From an uncultured Bacteroidia bacterium (GTDB taxonomy: Bacteria > Bacteroidota > Bacteroidia > Bacteroidales > CAJPTX01), in contig CAMXWF010000024.1 of NCBI GenBank assembly GCA_947252645.1, positions 1 through 15,075 on the forward strand: a stretch of 15,075 bases of DNA, read 5' to 3'. The position numbers and the translations under genes are program-made. Shown here in pieces: positions 7,345-14,190 of the stretch. The notes under the pieces are model-generated. The model worked only from the letters and a program-made list of their open reading frames with translations, made no database searches and was not told the origin of the DNA. Position 1 is the stretch's first letter, and each line of letters opens with the position of its first letter.

Positions 7345-7640
7345 TTGGGCTTTTGGCGGACACTACGCATAATTGCTCCACGAGTTCCCAATGGTCTGGT
7401 GCGTGCTTAGGCTAGCATCTGCTAAGAGGTTGCTTTGGCTTCCAGGGCTAGCACTGCGACAATGGGTTGAGGGCCACAAGCCAGTCTATAGCTTCAAAGG
7501 GCATCATCCTAACAACCTGCAGCCTAGGCACACGGCATTGCGCCACTAGACGAGAGTGGCAGCCAGGGGATATTCCTGGTCTGCTCAAGAGCCCACAGGG
7601 GTCACCGACTTGTTGCCCCCAAAAGGCTCCAACGCAAGGG
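7345..7640. other. Non-coding stretch with clustered hairpins
   Basis: About 300 bases separate the two oppositely facing transcription units, which converge here. I see no credible gene. Two adjacent hairpins are visible: GCCACT/AGTGGC (7542-7547 / 7555-7560), and GCAGCCAGG with CCTGG-T-CTGC (7559-7567 / 7575-7584, one bulge). Neither has a U-run on either strand. They may be a bidirectional terminator, or part of a structured RNA. Confidence 0.4.
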
Positions 7641-8087
7641 CTAAAGAGGAAACGGGGGGTAGGCCTCAAGGGAAGCCGTGGTGTCCCCTTGGCAGGCAAA
7701 GATGAGGTGCTCGTGGCCGTTGGTAACGGCGAAATAGGGGGCATTGAAGACCATGTTGTACTGGGCTACTTGCTCCACAACCTCCCGGCGCAGTGACACC
7801 TGCTCAGCCTTACACTCCACGAGTAGGAATGGCCTGCGAAGTCTGGAATAAACCACCACATCGGCTCGGAGCATTCTACGGTTCACCAAGACGGGTACTT
7901 CAACGCCGCACGCGCCCCTGGGGTATTGGAGGGTGTGCGTGAGGTAGTACAGGAAGTGCTGGCGCACCCACTCCTCGGGTGTGAAGGCCACGAAGGCCTG
8001 GCGGAAGGGGTCGAAGACCGTGGTGAGCTGGCCTCGGCGCTGGAGCTTAGGAACGTAGGCTGAGCCGTGGAAAAGGTCGAGGTGCAA
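7641..8087 (-). CDS. Solitary HsdR N-terminal-like nuclease-fold protein
   Basis: The 148-residue protein resembles the stand-alone 'type I restriction enzyme R protein N-terminal' family (HSDR_N_2). The PD-(D/E)xK pattern is visible as Asp76 (RADVVVY), Glu91 and Lys93 (LLVECKA), with QVAQYN (Gln107, Tyr110) in the following helix. There is no helicase, specificity or methylase partner nearby, so this is not a restriction system; its cellular role is unknown. No ATG is available before the conserved region. The best start is TTG at 8087, six bases after the purA stop and in the same frame as purA, so translation probably depends on ribosomes leaving purA. It is probably the last gene of the fur-purA unit. 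Confidence 0.8.
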   Translation of the reverse strand: MHLDLFHGSAYVPKLQRRGQLTTVFDPFRQAFVAFTPEEWVRQHFLYYLTHTLQYPRGACGVEVPVLVNRRMLRADVVVYSRLRRPFLLVECKAEQVSLRREVVEQVAQYNMVFNAPYFAVTNGHEHLIFACQGDTTASLEAYPPFPL

Positions 8088-8093
8088 AGCCGT

Positions 8094-9395
8094 TTACTCC
8101 TGGGCCTCCAGTGGCGAGCGGATGATAGTTTGCTCGCGGTCTGGGCCCACAGAAACGATAGAGACCCTTACGCCCGTGGCCTTCTCGATGAACTCTATGT
8201 AGTTCTTAAGCTCAGTGGGGAACTCGTGGTAACTCCTCGCCTGCAGGAGGGAATCACTCCAGCCTGGGAACTCCTGGTAGACCGGGGTGAGCTGACCAGC
8301 GTAGTCATAGGGGACACGGTCAGTGCGTTTCCCGTCGATCAGGTAGGCCACGGCCACTTTGACTACGGGGAAGTTGGCCATGACATCGGCCTTGGTGAGG
8401 ACGATGTCGGAGACCCCATTGACCATGACTGCGTACTTTAGAGCCACCATGTCGAGCCAGCCACAGCGGCGGGAGCGCCCCGTTGTGGCGCCGAACTCGT
8501 GTCCAACCTCCCGGAGGGTATCACCCGTGGCATCGTGAAGCTCGGTGGGGAACGGGCCCTCGCCCACGCGCGTGCAGTAGGCCTTGGTGATGCCGTAGAC
8601 ATGGCCCACGACGTGGCTTGGGGCGATGCCTAGACCGATGCACGCCCCAGCGCAAGCCGTGCTGGAGGAGGTAACAAAGGGGTAGGTGCCAAAATCCACG
8701 TCGAGCATAGTGCCTTGGGCCCCCTCCGCCAGGATGGGCTGACCCTCGGTCAGCAGGCGATTGGCCTCGTACTCGGAGTCGACCAGGTCGAAACCACGCA
8801 GCAGCTCGATGCCTTGCATCCAGCGAGCCTCTAGCTGCTCGAGCAGAGACTTGTCGTAGGTCCCTAGCATACGCAAATGCCGGGCCTTACGCTGCTGGTA
8901 GAGATCCATGAAATCTGGCTTGGTGATGTCGCCTACCCGGAGGCCATGGCGGGCGGCCTTGTCGGTGTAGCAGGGCCCAATGCCCTTACCAGTAGAGCCG
9001 ATTCGGTGGCTGGCCAGGGCCTCCTCACTGGCCGCGTCGAGGAGACGGTGCGTGGGGAGAATGAGGTGGGCGCGTCGAGAGAAGTGAAGACAACTTTTCA
9101 GGTTGACCCCCGCGGCCTCAATCTCCTTGGCCTCGTCCATGAAGGTTATGGGGCAGAAGACCACGCCGCTGCCCACGAGGTTGTAGGTATCTGGGCGAAA
9201 GACCCCCGAGGGGACGGTATGCAGAACGTGGCGCTGCCCATTGAAGACGAGCGAATGCCCGGCATTCGGCCCCCCCTGGAAGCGAGCCACTACAGGATAT
9301 TTGGCCGCGAGGACATCGACCACCTTGCCCTTGCCCTCATCGCCCCACTGGAGGCCTAACAGGACATCCAGCGTGCCTCTGCGCGTTGTTTCCAC
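8094..9395 (-). CDS. purA: Adenylosuccinate synthetase
   Basis: PurA condenses IMP and aspartate with GTP hydrolysis to make adenylosuccinate, the first committed step to AMP. From GTG at 9395 the product is 433 residues, the normal family length. The N-terminal P-loop-like GLQWGDEGKGK contains the catalytic Asp, followed by the catalytic His in GGPNAGHS. Also visible are GSTGKGIGPCYTDK, the DVDFGTYPFVTSSS block and the C-terminal VGPDREQTI. The maximal open frame begins at a TTG at 9473, but residues before 9395 are basic and unrelated to the family, so that start is rejected; GTG at 9404 is an alternative. A -7-like element lies about 90 bases upstream, so purA may be transcribed on its own as well as from fur. 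Confidence 0.97.
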   Translation of the reverse strand: METTRRGTLDVLLGLQWGDEGKGKVVDVLAAKYPVVARFQGGPNAGHSLVFNGQRHVLHTVPSGVFRPDTYNLVGSGVVFCPITFMDEAKEIEAAGVNLKSCLHFSRRAHLILPTHRLLDAASEEALASHRIGSTGKGIGPCYTDKAARHGLRVGDITKPDFMDLYQQRKARHLRMLGTYDKSLLEQLEARWMQGIELLRGFDLVDSEYEANRLLTEGQPILAEGAQGTMLDVDFGTYPFVTSSSTACAGACIGLGIAPSHVVGHVYGITKAYCTRVGEGPFPTELHDATGDTLREVGHEFGATTGRSRRCGWLDMVALKYAVMVNGVSDIVLTKADVMANFPVVKVAVAYLIDGKRTDRVPYDYAGQLTPVYQEFPGWSDSLLQARSYHEFPTELKNYIEFIEKATGVRVSIVSVGPDREQTIIRSPLEAQE

Positions 9396-9484
9396 GTGTC
9401 TCACGTTAGTAGAAAATTTGGGTGCTCCACGGTGCCACCTGCCGGACGAAGAGCGTCGAGGGGGTACACACAACGAACACGGTA

Positions 9485-9492
9485 CGAAGTTA
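9485..9492 (-). promoter_or_regulatory. Possible -7 element of purA
   Basis: TAACTTCG on the minus strand is identical to the -7 element proposed for pepE and one base off TAnnTTTG. It lies between the fur hairpin and the purA start, predicting a leader of about 80-85 bases. No TTG at the right spacing is visible. Confidence 0.3.
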
Positions 9493-9500
9493 CGACAATT

Positions 9501-9520
9501 CCCGCACTTTGGGATGCGGG
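9501..9520 (-). terminator. Hairpin between fur and purA
   Basis: CCCGCA and TGCGGG form a 6-bp GC-rich stem with an 8-base loop, 35 bases after the Fur stop codon. The bases that follow on the minus strand (AATTGTCG) are not a U-run, so termination would be partial at best. Confidence 0.35.
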
Positions 9521-9554
9521 GCGCAGGGCGAATAGTCGCTAAACTGCAGCGGCA

Positions 9555-10094
9555 CTACTCTTCGCTTTGTGGCCGGGTGTGGCCTTTGCGTTGGGGGTCA
9601 GCTTCGGGCGCCTCAACCACGCCGTCCAAGCCTTGCTGCTGGGCAGCGCAATCGGCGCAAATGCCATAGATGTAGAGAGAATGGTGGGAAACGTTGAACT
9701 GATGCGTAGATGCGGCATCGTCCTGGATAGCTTGTACGCGAGGGTCGCAGAACTCAATAAGGCGTCCGCAGGAGGTGCAGATCATATGGTCGTGCTGCCC
9801 GCACTCCAAGGCCCGCTCGTAGTGGGCAATGTTGCGGCCGAACTGGTGCTTTATAAGCAGGCCACAATCAATGAGGAGTTCGAGGGTATTGTAGAGCGTG
9901 GCGCGACTCACGCGGCAACTCTTGTTCTTCATGAAGATATAGAGTGTCTCCACGTCAAAATGTCCCTGGTGGGAGTAAATCTCCTCGAGGATGGCGTAGC
10001 GCTCTGGGGTTCTCCGGTAGGCGTGCTCTACTAGGTAGGCATCGAAGATGCTACGCACCTTGCCTAGAATAGTCTGATCCACTGTGTCCTGCAT
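9555..10094 (-). CDS. Fur-family metal-responsive transcriptional regulator
   Basis: From ATG at 10094 the product is 179 residues. It has an N-terminal winged helix with recognition helix VSRATLYNTLELLIDCGLL (62-80). The C-terminal dimerisation and metal-binding half contains HDHMICTSCG (Cys106, Cys109) and CADC (Cys146, Cys149), the two CxxC pairs of the structural Zn site. A polar tail of about 30 residues follows. Whether it senses iron, zinc, peroxide or haem cannot be told from the sequence. I chose the ATG because an exact -7 element lies just upstream; a TTG at 10118 would give 187 residues but starts almost at the predicted transcription start. purA follows on the same strand after 159 bases, an arrangement I recall as common in Bacteroidota. 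Confidence 0.92.
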   Translation of the reverse strand: MQDTVDQTILGKVRSIFDAYLVEHAYRRTPERYAILEEIYSHQGHFDVETLYIFMKNKSCRVSRATLYNTLELLIDCGLLIKHQFGRNIAHYERALECGQHDHMICTSCGRLIEFCDPRVQAIQDDAASTHQFNVSHHSLYIYGICADCAAQQQGLDGVVEAPEADPQRKGHTRPQSEE

Positions 10095-10128
10095 GAGTAG
10101 TCTGATTGATGGGTACAAGGGACTGGAA

Positions 10129-10136
10129 CAAAGGTA
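10129..10136 (-). promoter_or_regulatory. -7 promoter element of the Fur-family gene
   Basis: This is an exact TACCTTTG on the minus strand, 34 bases before the ATG at 10094. The predicted leader is about 30 bases. Fur-family genes are often autoregulated, but I see no clear Fur-box palindrome over this element. Confidence 0.6.
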
Positions 10137-10199
10137 GCAAAAACCACGCTTTAAACGTGTTCTCTACAAATAGCACCACGCGCGAGGCAGCTAGCGAAT

Positions 10200-10230
10200 T
10201 TGGTGGATAATGGGAAAAATTGCATCTTCG
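10200..10230 (+). promoter_or_regulatory. Possible promoter of the unknown gene at 10301
   Basis: TTG at 10200-10202 and CATCTTCG at 10223-10230 are 20 bases apart, the same geometry as the pepE promoter, but the -7 element has two mismatches to TAnnTTTG. The ATG is 70 bases downstream. Confidence 0.3.
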
Positions 10231-10300
10231 CATACCCCGTGCGGGGGAGACTAGGCAACTGGTCTAGGGGGAGCGCACGGATGAGGATATGAAGTAGAGG

Positions 10301-11101
10301 ATGCCCTATCGCCGTTTGCCCAACACCGATGCTGCACGACTCCGTGCCATGAAGCAGGCCTATGAGCTAGGTCGTTCCCTCCCTCCGCATGAGCTGGCCT
10401 TCTCGCAAAATGCGTATACCCGGGTAGGTCTGTTCATCAATAAGTTCGAGGATGCTGTCACGCTCTACCGGCAGGCGTGCCACCGCCAGGGCAAGCATAG
10501 TCGCCCCTACCAAATGATAAGTCGGAAGGCAAAACTCTATGTGTCACATTTCATCCAAGTGGTGAACATGGGGATTCTGCGCGGCGAGCTGAAACCAGAA
10601 GTCCGGGCATTCTACGGGCTGGATCCGAACGACACGCGCGTGCCCAAACTCAATGGGGATCAAGATGTGGTGGACTGGGGTCAGCGCGTCATCGACGGGG
10701 AGCAACGACGGATATCCGAAGGGCATGCACCGATCCTGAACCCCACGGCTGCGCTGGTCAAGGTGCAGTACGAGCAATTCTTGGAATCCTATAGGAGTCA
10801 GCGCACGCTCCAAAACACTACGGCTCGCACGCTCAAGGCTCTCGATGAGCTCCGCCGAACTGCCGATGAGATCATTCTCGACATCTGGAACGAGGTGGAG
10901 GCCACCTACGCTGATCGCCCCGATGTGGAGAAGCGCGCCGCGGCCGAAAAGTACGGGGTGGTATACGTGTACCGAAAGAACGAGTCGCGCTACGACTACG
11001 ATTCCAACACGCTGCTCAGCGCCGAGGACGAGCAGCTCTTCAAAAGCTTTGCCAAATCGGGGTTTGCCAAGCAGGATGGCGAGAAGGAGACAGGCGCCTA
11101 A
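10301..11101 (+). CDS. Uncharacterised protein, mostly helical
   Basis: I do not recognise a characterised family. The 266-residue product begins MPYRRLPNTDAARLRAMK, a beginning I associate with uncharacterised Bacteroidota proteins. There is no signal peptide or membrane segment, so it is probably cytoplasmic. Residues 1-110 look helical and basic (SRKAKLYVSHFIQVV), a loop with NDTRVPKL follows, and residues 155-220 form long charged helices rich in Glu, Arg and Leu that could be coiled coil. The tail is acidic and polar. Composition and codon choice resemble the neighbours, so recent transfer is not indicated. It stands alone on the plus strand, and its TAA overlaps the TAG of the convergent permease gene by three bases. 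Start ATG at 10301 is the only reasonable choice. Confidence 0.75.
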   Translation: MPYRRLPNTDAARLRAMKQAYELGRSLPPHELAFSQNAYTRVGLFINKFEDAVTLYRQACHRQGKHSRPYQMISRKAKLYVSHFIQVVNMGILRGELKPEVRAFYGLDPNDTRVPKLNGDQDVVDWGQRVIDGEQRRISEGHAPILNPTAALVKVQYEQFLESYRSQRTLQNTTARTLKALDELRRTADEIILDIWNEVEATYADRPDVEKRAAAEKYGVVYVYRKNESRYDYDSNTLLSAEDEQLFKSFAKSGFAKQDGEKETGA

Positions 11102-12312
11102 GAGGAGGACCTTGTAAGGAAGTGGGCAGGGAGCCAAGCCGCTAGGGCCGCCAACACCAGGTTAATCCCCAGCACCAGGAGGACGTCGGTGAGCCGGAGC
11201 TCAACGGGGTACACATTCACCACAAAGCTCCCGTAGTTACCAAAGGTCACCAGGCCAAAACGCATCTGCACCCAGCAGAGCACAAGCCCGCCTACGAGGC
11301 CTAGCACGGCTCCAGCCGCAGAGATCAGCATACCCTCAAGATGGAATATGCGCCTGAGGTGCTGGCGTGGGAGACCTAGGTAGGTGAAGATGGCGATATC
11401 CAAGCGCTTATCGATCAAGAGCATGGAGAGTGAGCCCACGATGTTGAAACTGGCGATGAGCAGGATGAGCAGCAGGATGAGGAGAACCACGAGGCGCTCG
11501 CTTTTGAAAGTGCGGTAGAGATTGGCGTTCTGCTCTAGGCGGGTCATGACCTGTAGGGTTGACGGGAGGTGCTCAGTCAGGTAGAGCTTGGCAGCCGAAG
11601 AGGCACTGGGGTCCGTAAGCTGTAGGGAGAGCGCAGACACGTAGGGCACCTGGTAGTTGAGCAGCGTACGCATGACCTCAATGGGAACGACCACAGTGCG
11701 GTCGTCGAACTCTGCATTGATCGAGAGCACCGAGCCAATGGAGAGCTTTTTCTGGACGAAGGCCGTGGCTGGATTGAGCCAATTGGAGGCCGTGCGGTTG
11801 GGCAGGTAGATCTCAATGGGGTCGTACTGGGTCAGCGCAATGCGGAGGTAGTAGGCTATCCCCGTGGAGATCTGCGCCTGGGGCATTGAGCCGAGACGCA
11901 GTGCGAACTCACCATCCTGGACATGGGAGGCGAGCTGGGTGATGGAGGCGTAGCTGTCATCCACGCCGAGAAGCCGCCCAATATGCTGTCGGGCGGCATA
12001 GCCGAAGAGGGCATCCTCCTCCATGAATTGCCCCACATTCTTGACGTTGGGACAAGCAGCAAGGAGGGTGGCCAAGGAGTCAGAATAGACGAAGTACTTG
12101 CCCTGCCTTGGCCTGATCTGGAGGTCGGTATCGAGGGCACTGTACATGGAGCCCACGAGGGAGGCGATGCCGTTGAACACCGAGAGCACAACGATGAGAG
12201 CCATCGTGCTGATGGCCACGCCGCCCAGGGCTATGCGCGCAATGGAGCTAATGGCCGAGTGGGACTTGCGCGTGAGCAAATGCCGGAGGGCTACGTAGAA
12301 CTCAAAACGCAA
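11098..12312 (-). CDS. LolC/LolE-like ABC transporter permease (FtsX domain)
   Basis: This inner-membrane permease of the lipoprotein-release type is 404 residues from the TTG at 12312. One N-terminal transmembrane segment (about 22-47, with the family-like SVFNGI at its end) is followed by a large periplasmic domain of about 225 residues. Three C-terminal segments follow (about 274-305, 326-352 and 375-397), the FtsX/MacB_PCD-FtsX plan. It probably works with a LolD-type ATPase to hand lipoproteins from the inner membrane to a carrier; no ATPase gene is in the window. The longest frame starts at 12516 inside the methyltransferase gene and adds 68 non-homologous residues. TTG at 12312 gives the family-like start MRFEFYVALRHLLTRKSH and lies 8 bases after the upstream stop. 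It is the last gene of the four-gene operon. Confidence 0.9.
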   Translation of the reverse strand: MRFEFYVALRHLLTRKSHSAISSIARIALGGVAISTMALIVVLSVFNGIASLVGSMYSALDTDLQIRPRQGKYFVYSDSLATLLAACPNVKNVGQFMEEDALFGYAARQHIGRLLGVDDSYASITQLASHVQDGEFALRLGSMPQAQISTGIAYYLRIALTQYDPIEIYLPNRTASNWLNPATAFVQKKLSIGSVLSINAEFDDRTVVVPIEVMRTLLNYQVPYVSALSLQLTDPSASSAAKLYLTEHLPSTLQVMTRLEQNANLYRTFKSERLVVLLILLLILLIASFNIVGSLSMLLIDKRLDIAIFTYLGLPRQHLRRIFHLEGMLISAAGAVLGLVGGLVLCWVQMRFGLVTFGNYGSFVVNVYPVELRLTDVLLVLGINLVLAALAAWLPAHFLTRSSS

Positions 12313-12320
12313 GGTAGTGG

Positions 12321-13088
12321 CTATTTGGTGGCTAGGTAGAGCGGCTCGTCGAGGCGAAGCGCAAAGCGCTGCGCCAACTCCGGGGGGAGCAGCTGCGCAT
12401 AGTTGAGGATCTGCACGTGGAAACCAGCCGCAAGCAGACGTACGGGGTAGTCGGTCCCGTAGAGGCGAAGGTGGTCGCGCTGGTAGTAGTATTTCTCCCG
12501 AAGCTGGGGGGTGCAAATGGCGGGATCCTCAAGCGTGGTGGCGCGCTGGGAATCCATGGGGACAAGAAGGAAAGCCAGCCCATTGGGCTTCAGCACCCGG
12601 TAAAGTTCCCTGAGGGCCCTATGGTCATCGGGGATATGTTCTAGAACATGGTTGCAGAGGATGAGGTCGAAGCTATTGTCAGGAAACGGTAGTGCCTGGA
12701 TATCGCAATGTACGGCAGCCCAGGGCGAAACCAGGTCGGCCGACACGTAGTGGAGGGTTGGGATGGCTTGCAATGCGCGCTGAAGGCAACGCTCGGGGGC
12801 CATGTGGAGAACCGCATAGCTCGATGCCCTCAGGTTGATTTCCCGCTGTAAAAAAAGCCAAATGAGGCGATGGCGCTCCAGGGAGAGACTCCCGGGTGCC
12901 AAGGCATTTTCCCGCTTGAGGATACGCCCATAGGGCAGGAGTCTGCGGTAGCAACGCCCGTCGAAGTTATCCTCGTAGCGACTCCCGCGGAGCAGAAGTG
13001 CCAAAAGCTTACCACCACCATCAGCCATACGCTGCAAGAGAGGGCGGGGCAAATGGCGCGTGAGCCAGCTAATCAAGCTAGCAAGCAT
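12321..13088 (-). CDS. Class I SAM-dependent methyltransferase
   Basis: The 255-residue protein has a Rossmann-type methyltransferase domain. Motif I has the variant form VLHMAPE (not GxGxG), the acidic end of strand 2 follows (SADL), and the post-motif segment DIQALPFPDNSFDLILCNHVLEHI is typical of Methyltransf_11 proteins. The N-terminal part contains RRLLPYGR and LSLERHRLIW, blocks I recall from a Bacteroidota family with a Cys pair just before the latter. Here those positions appear as Ala and Ser, so a metal site may have been lost. The substrate is unknown. The ATG lies 2 bases after the rbfA stop and the permease gene follows after 8, so the genes are translated as one operon. Confidence 0.88.
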   Translation of the reverse strand: MLASLISWLTRHLPRPLLQRMADGGGKLLALLLRGSRYEDNFDGRCYRRLLPYGRILKRENALAPGSLSLERHRLIWLFLQREINLRASSYAVLHMAPERCLQRALQAIPTLHYVSADLVSPWAAVHCDIQALPFPDNSFDLILCNHVLEHIPDDHRALRELYRVLKPNGLAFLLVPMDSQRATTLEDPAICTPQLREKYYYQRDHLRLYGTDYPVRLLAAGFHVQILNYAQLLPPELAQRFALRLDEPLYLATK

Positions 13089-13090
13089 GG

Positions 13091-13474
13091 CTACTCAGCT
13101 TCTGGAGAATGATCAGGTTCCGAGTCCCGCTGTAGGAGGGTCTCAATGCGCTCCACGTAGTCAAGGGAATCGTCAAGGGCAAACTCGAGCTCTGGCACTA
13201 TCCGCAGCTGGTGGCGCACACGCTTCCCCAGCTCGTAGCGCAACTCGCTGTTGATTTTAGCCACGTGCGACATGACTGACTGGGCAGCAGCGGAAGGGAA
13301 AACACTTAGATATACCTTGGCGTAGGCGAGGTCGGCGCTGATGCGAACATGCGTGACGGACACCATCTGCCCTAGGGCATAGGAGGCTGCATTGCGTTGA
13401 AACATCTCGCTCAAGTCCTTAAGGATCTGGTGAGCCACCTTTAGCTGTCGCTGCGACTCGTTGTCAAGCCTCAT
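13091..13474 (-). CDS. rbfA: Ribosome-binding factor A
   Basis: RbfA binds the immature 30S subunit and assists late processing of the 5' end of 16S rRNA, including under cold conditions. The 127-residue protein has the family's single KH-type domain with the signature VTHVRISADLAYAKVYLSVF (40-59). The C-terminal LRIVPELEFALDDSLDYVERI block is also present. The acidic tail (about 115-127) is poorly conserved in the family. Its ATG overlaps the TGA of the nitroreductase gene in ATGA, a translational-coupling arrangement. Placement next to a LolC/E-like permease matches gene orders I recall from Bacteroidota. Confidence 0.95.
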   Translation of the reverse strand: MRLDNESQRQLKVAHQILKDLSEMFQRNAASYALGQMVSVTHVRISADLAYAKVYLSVFPSAAAQSVMSHVAKINSELRYELGKRVRHQLRIVPELEFALDDSLDYVERIETLLQRDSEPDHSPEAE

Positions 13475-14058
13475 GGGTTTGATGAATTAGGTTCAAGGAG
13501 AGTATCGTCCAGTGATCTTTTGGGCACGCAGTGCAGCGCGCCCTCACGCCAATAGTGGAAGCCGTGAGCAGAATCCATGGGACGTAGCTCCACCTTCTCC
13601 GCAGGCTTACCCAGCGCAAGCACCAGCTCTGGCCTTATGGTCGGTGGCAGACCAAGTAGGGCGGCCAGTTCGGCCTTGGAAAAGGCCGCTACAATGCACC
13701 CACCAAGACCCTTGGCGCAAGCACCCAGCATGATGGTTTGAACTGCTATGCCAACATCGTGCGGACTCCCAGGGCCTCGGGAATCATCGGACAAAACAAC
13801 AATGTAGGCCGTAGGGCGCTCATGCTCTGTAGGCCCCGGCCAATCCTTAAGCAGGGCTGCAAAACGAAGCAGAGAGAATATCTGGCGGTTGAGCGGCTCC
13901 TGGTTAGACACCAAGAAACGCAACCGCTGGCAATTCATCCCACAGGGAACAAAACGAGCCAAATCCACTAGCTCCACGAGGAGCTGGTGGCTCACTGGTA
14001 CAGCGTGGTCAAAACGACGATAGGTGCGACTGGCACGCACCAACTCTGAAAAGTCCAT
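13471..14058 (-). CDS. Nitroreductase-family FMN-dependent oxidoreductase
   Basis: The 195-residue protein (from ATG at 14058) has the nitroreductase fold signatures. These are an N-terminal arginine-rich FMN-binding stretch (RASRTYRRF), a VPCGMNCQRLRF block corresponding to the family's APSGxNxQPW, and a C-terminal MLGACAKGLGGCIVAAF segment before the dimer-forming tail. It probably reduces quinones, nitro compounds or flavins with NAD(P)H; the physiological substrate is unknown. An ATG at 14067 would add three residues but leaves almost no 5' leader after the promoter at 14077-14084, so 14058 is preferred. It is the first gene of the operon with rbfA, the methyltransferase and the permease. 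Confidence 0.9.
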   Translation of the reverse strand: MDFSELVRASRTYRRFDHAVPVSHQLLVELVDLARFVPCGMNCQRLRFLVSNQEPLNRQIFSLLRFAALLKDWPGPTEHERPTAYIVVLSDDSRGPGSPHDVGIAVQTIMLGACAKGLGGCIVAAFSKAELAALLGLPPTIRPELVLALGKPAEKVELRPMDSAHGFHYWREGALHCVPKRSLDDTLLEPNSSNP

Positions 14059-14076
14059 CGCACCCATACTTTACCC

Positions 14077-14084
14077 CAAAGGTA
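14077..14084 (-). promoter_or_regulatory. -7 promoter element of the nitroreductase-rbfA operon
   Basis: This is an exact TACCTTTG on the minus strand, 19 bases before the ATG at 14058 and 10 before the one at 14067. It sits just downstream of a strong terminator, so it should start a new transcription unit covering four genes. Confidence 0.6.
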
Positions 14085-14114
14085 GGGAAAATCGCGCAGG
14101 CTAGGGGATTCAGC

Positions 14115-14161
14115 AAAAAAACTGGTGCTAGGCTGGGGTAACCCCGCGAGCCTAGCACCAG
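14115..14161 (-). terminator. Strong intrinsic terminator of the T9SS surface protein gene
   Basis: On the minus strand a perfect 13-bp stem (CTGGTGCTAGGCT with AGCCTAGCACCAG) contains a nested GGGG-TTA-CCCC hairpin. It is followed directly by seven T residues. It starts 30 bases after the stop codon of the surface protein gene. This is the clearest rho-independent terminator in the window. Confidence 0.93.
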
Positions 14162-14190
14162 CAAACTAATAGGCTAAAGGATAATCCAGA

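Noticed and set aside
7467..7796. A 109-residue plus-strand frame
   Set aside because: Half of it overlaps the nuclease-like gene on the other strand, and the rest covers the hairpin region. No recognisable domain.
7641..9395. A restriction-modification or defence island
   Set aside because: Only a single HsdR-N-like domain is present, next to purA and fur. There are no methylase, specificity, helicase or toxin genes.
8094..9473. A longer purA of 459 residues
   Set aside because: The extra N-terminal residues come from a TTG start, are basic and unlike the family, and precede the usual DVLLGLQWGDEG beginning.
11098..12516. A 472-residue permease starting inside the methyltransferase gene
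   Set aside because: The first 68 residues are Pro/Ala/Arg-rich out-of-frame sequence of the upstream gene. TTG at 12312 gives a family-like start and normal operon spacing.
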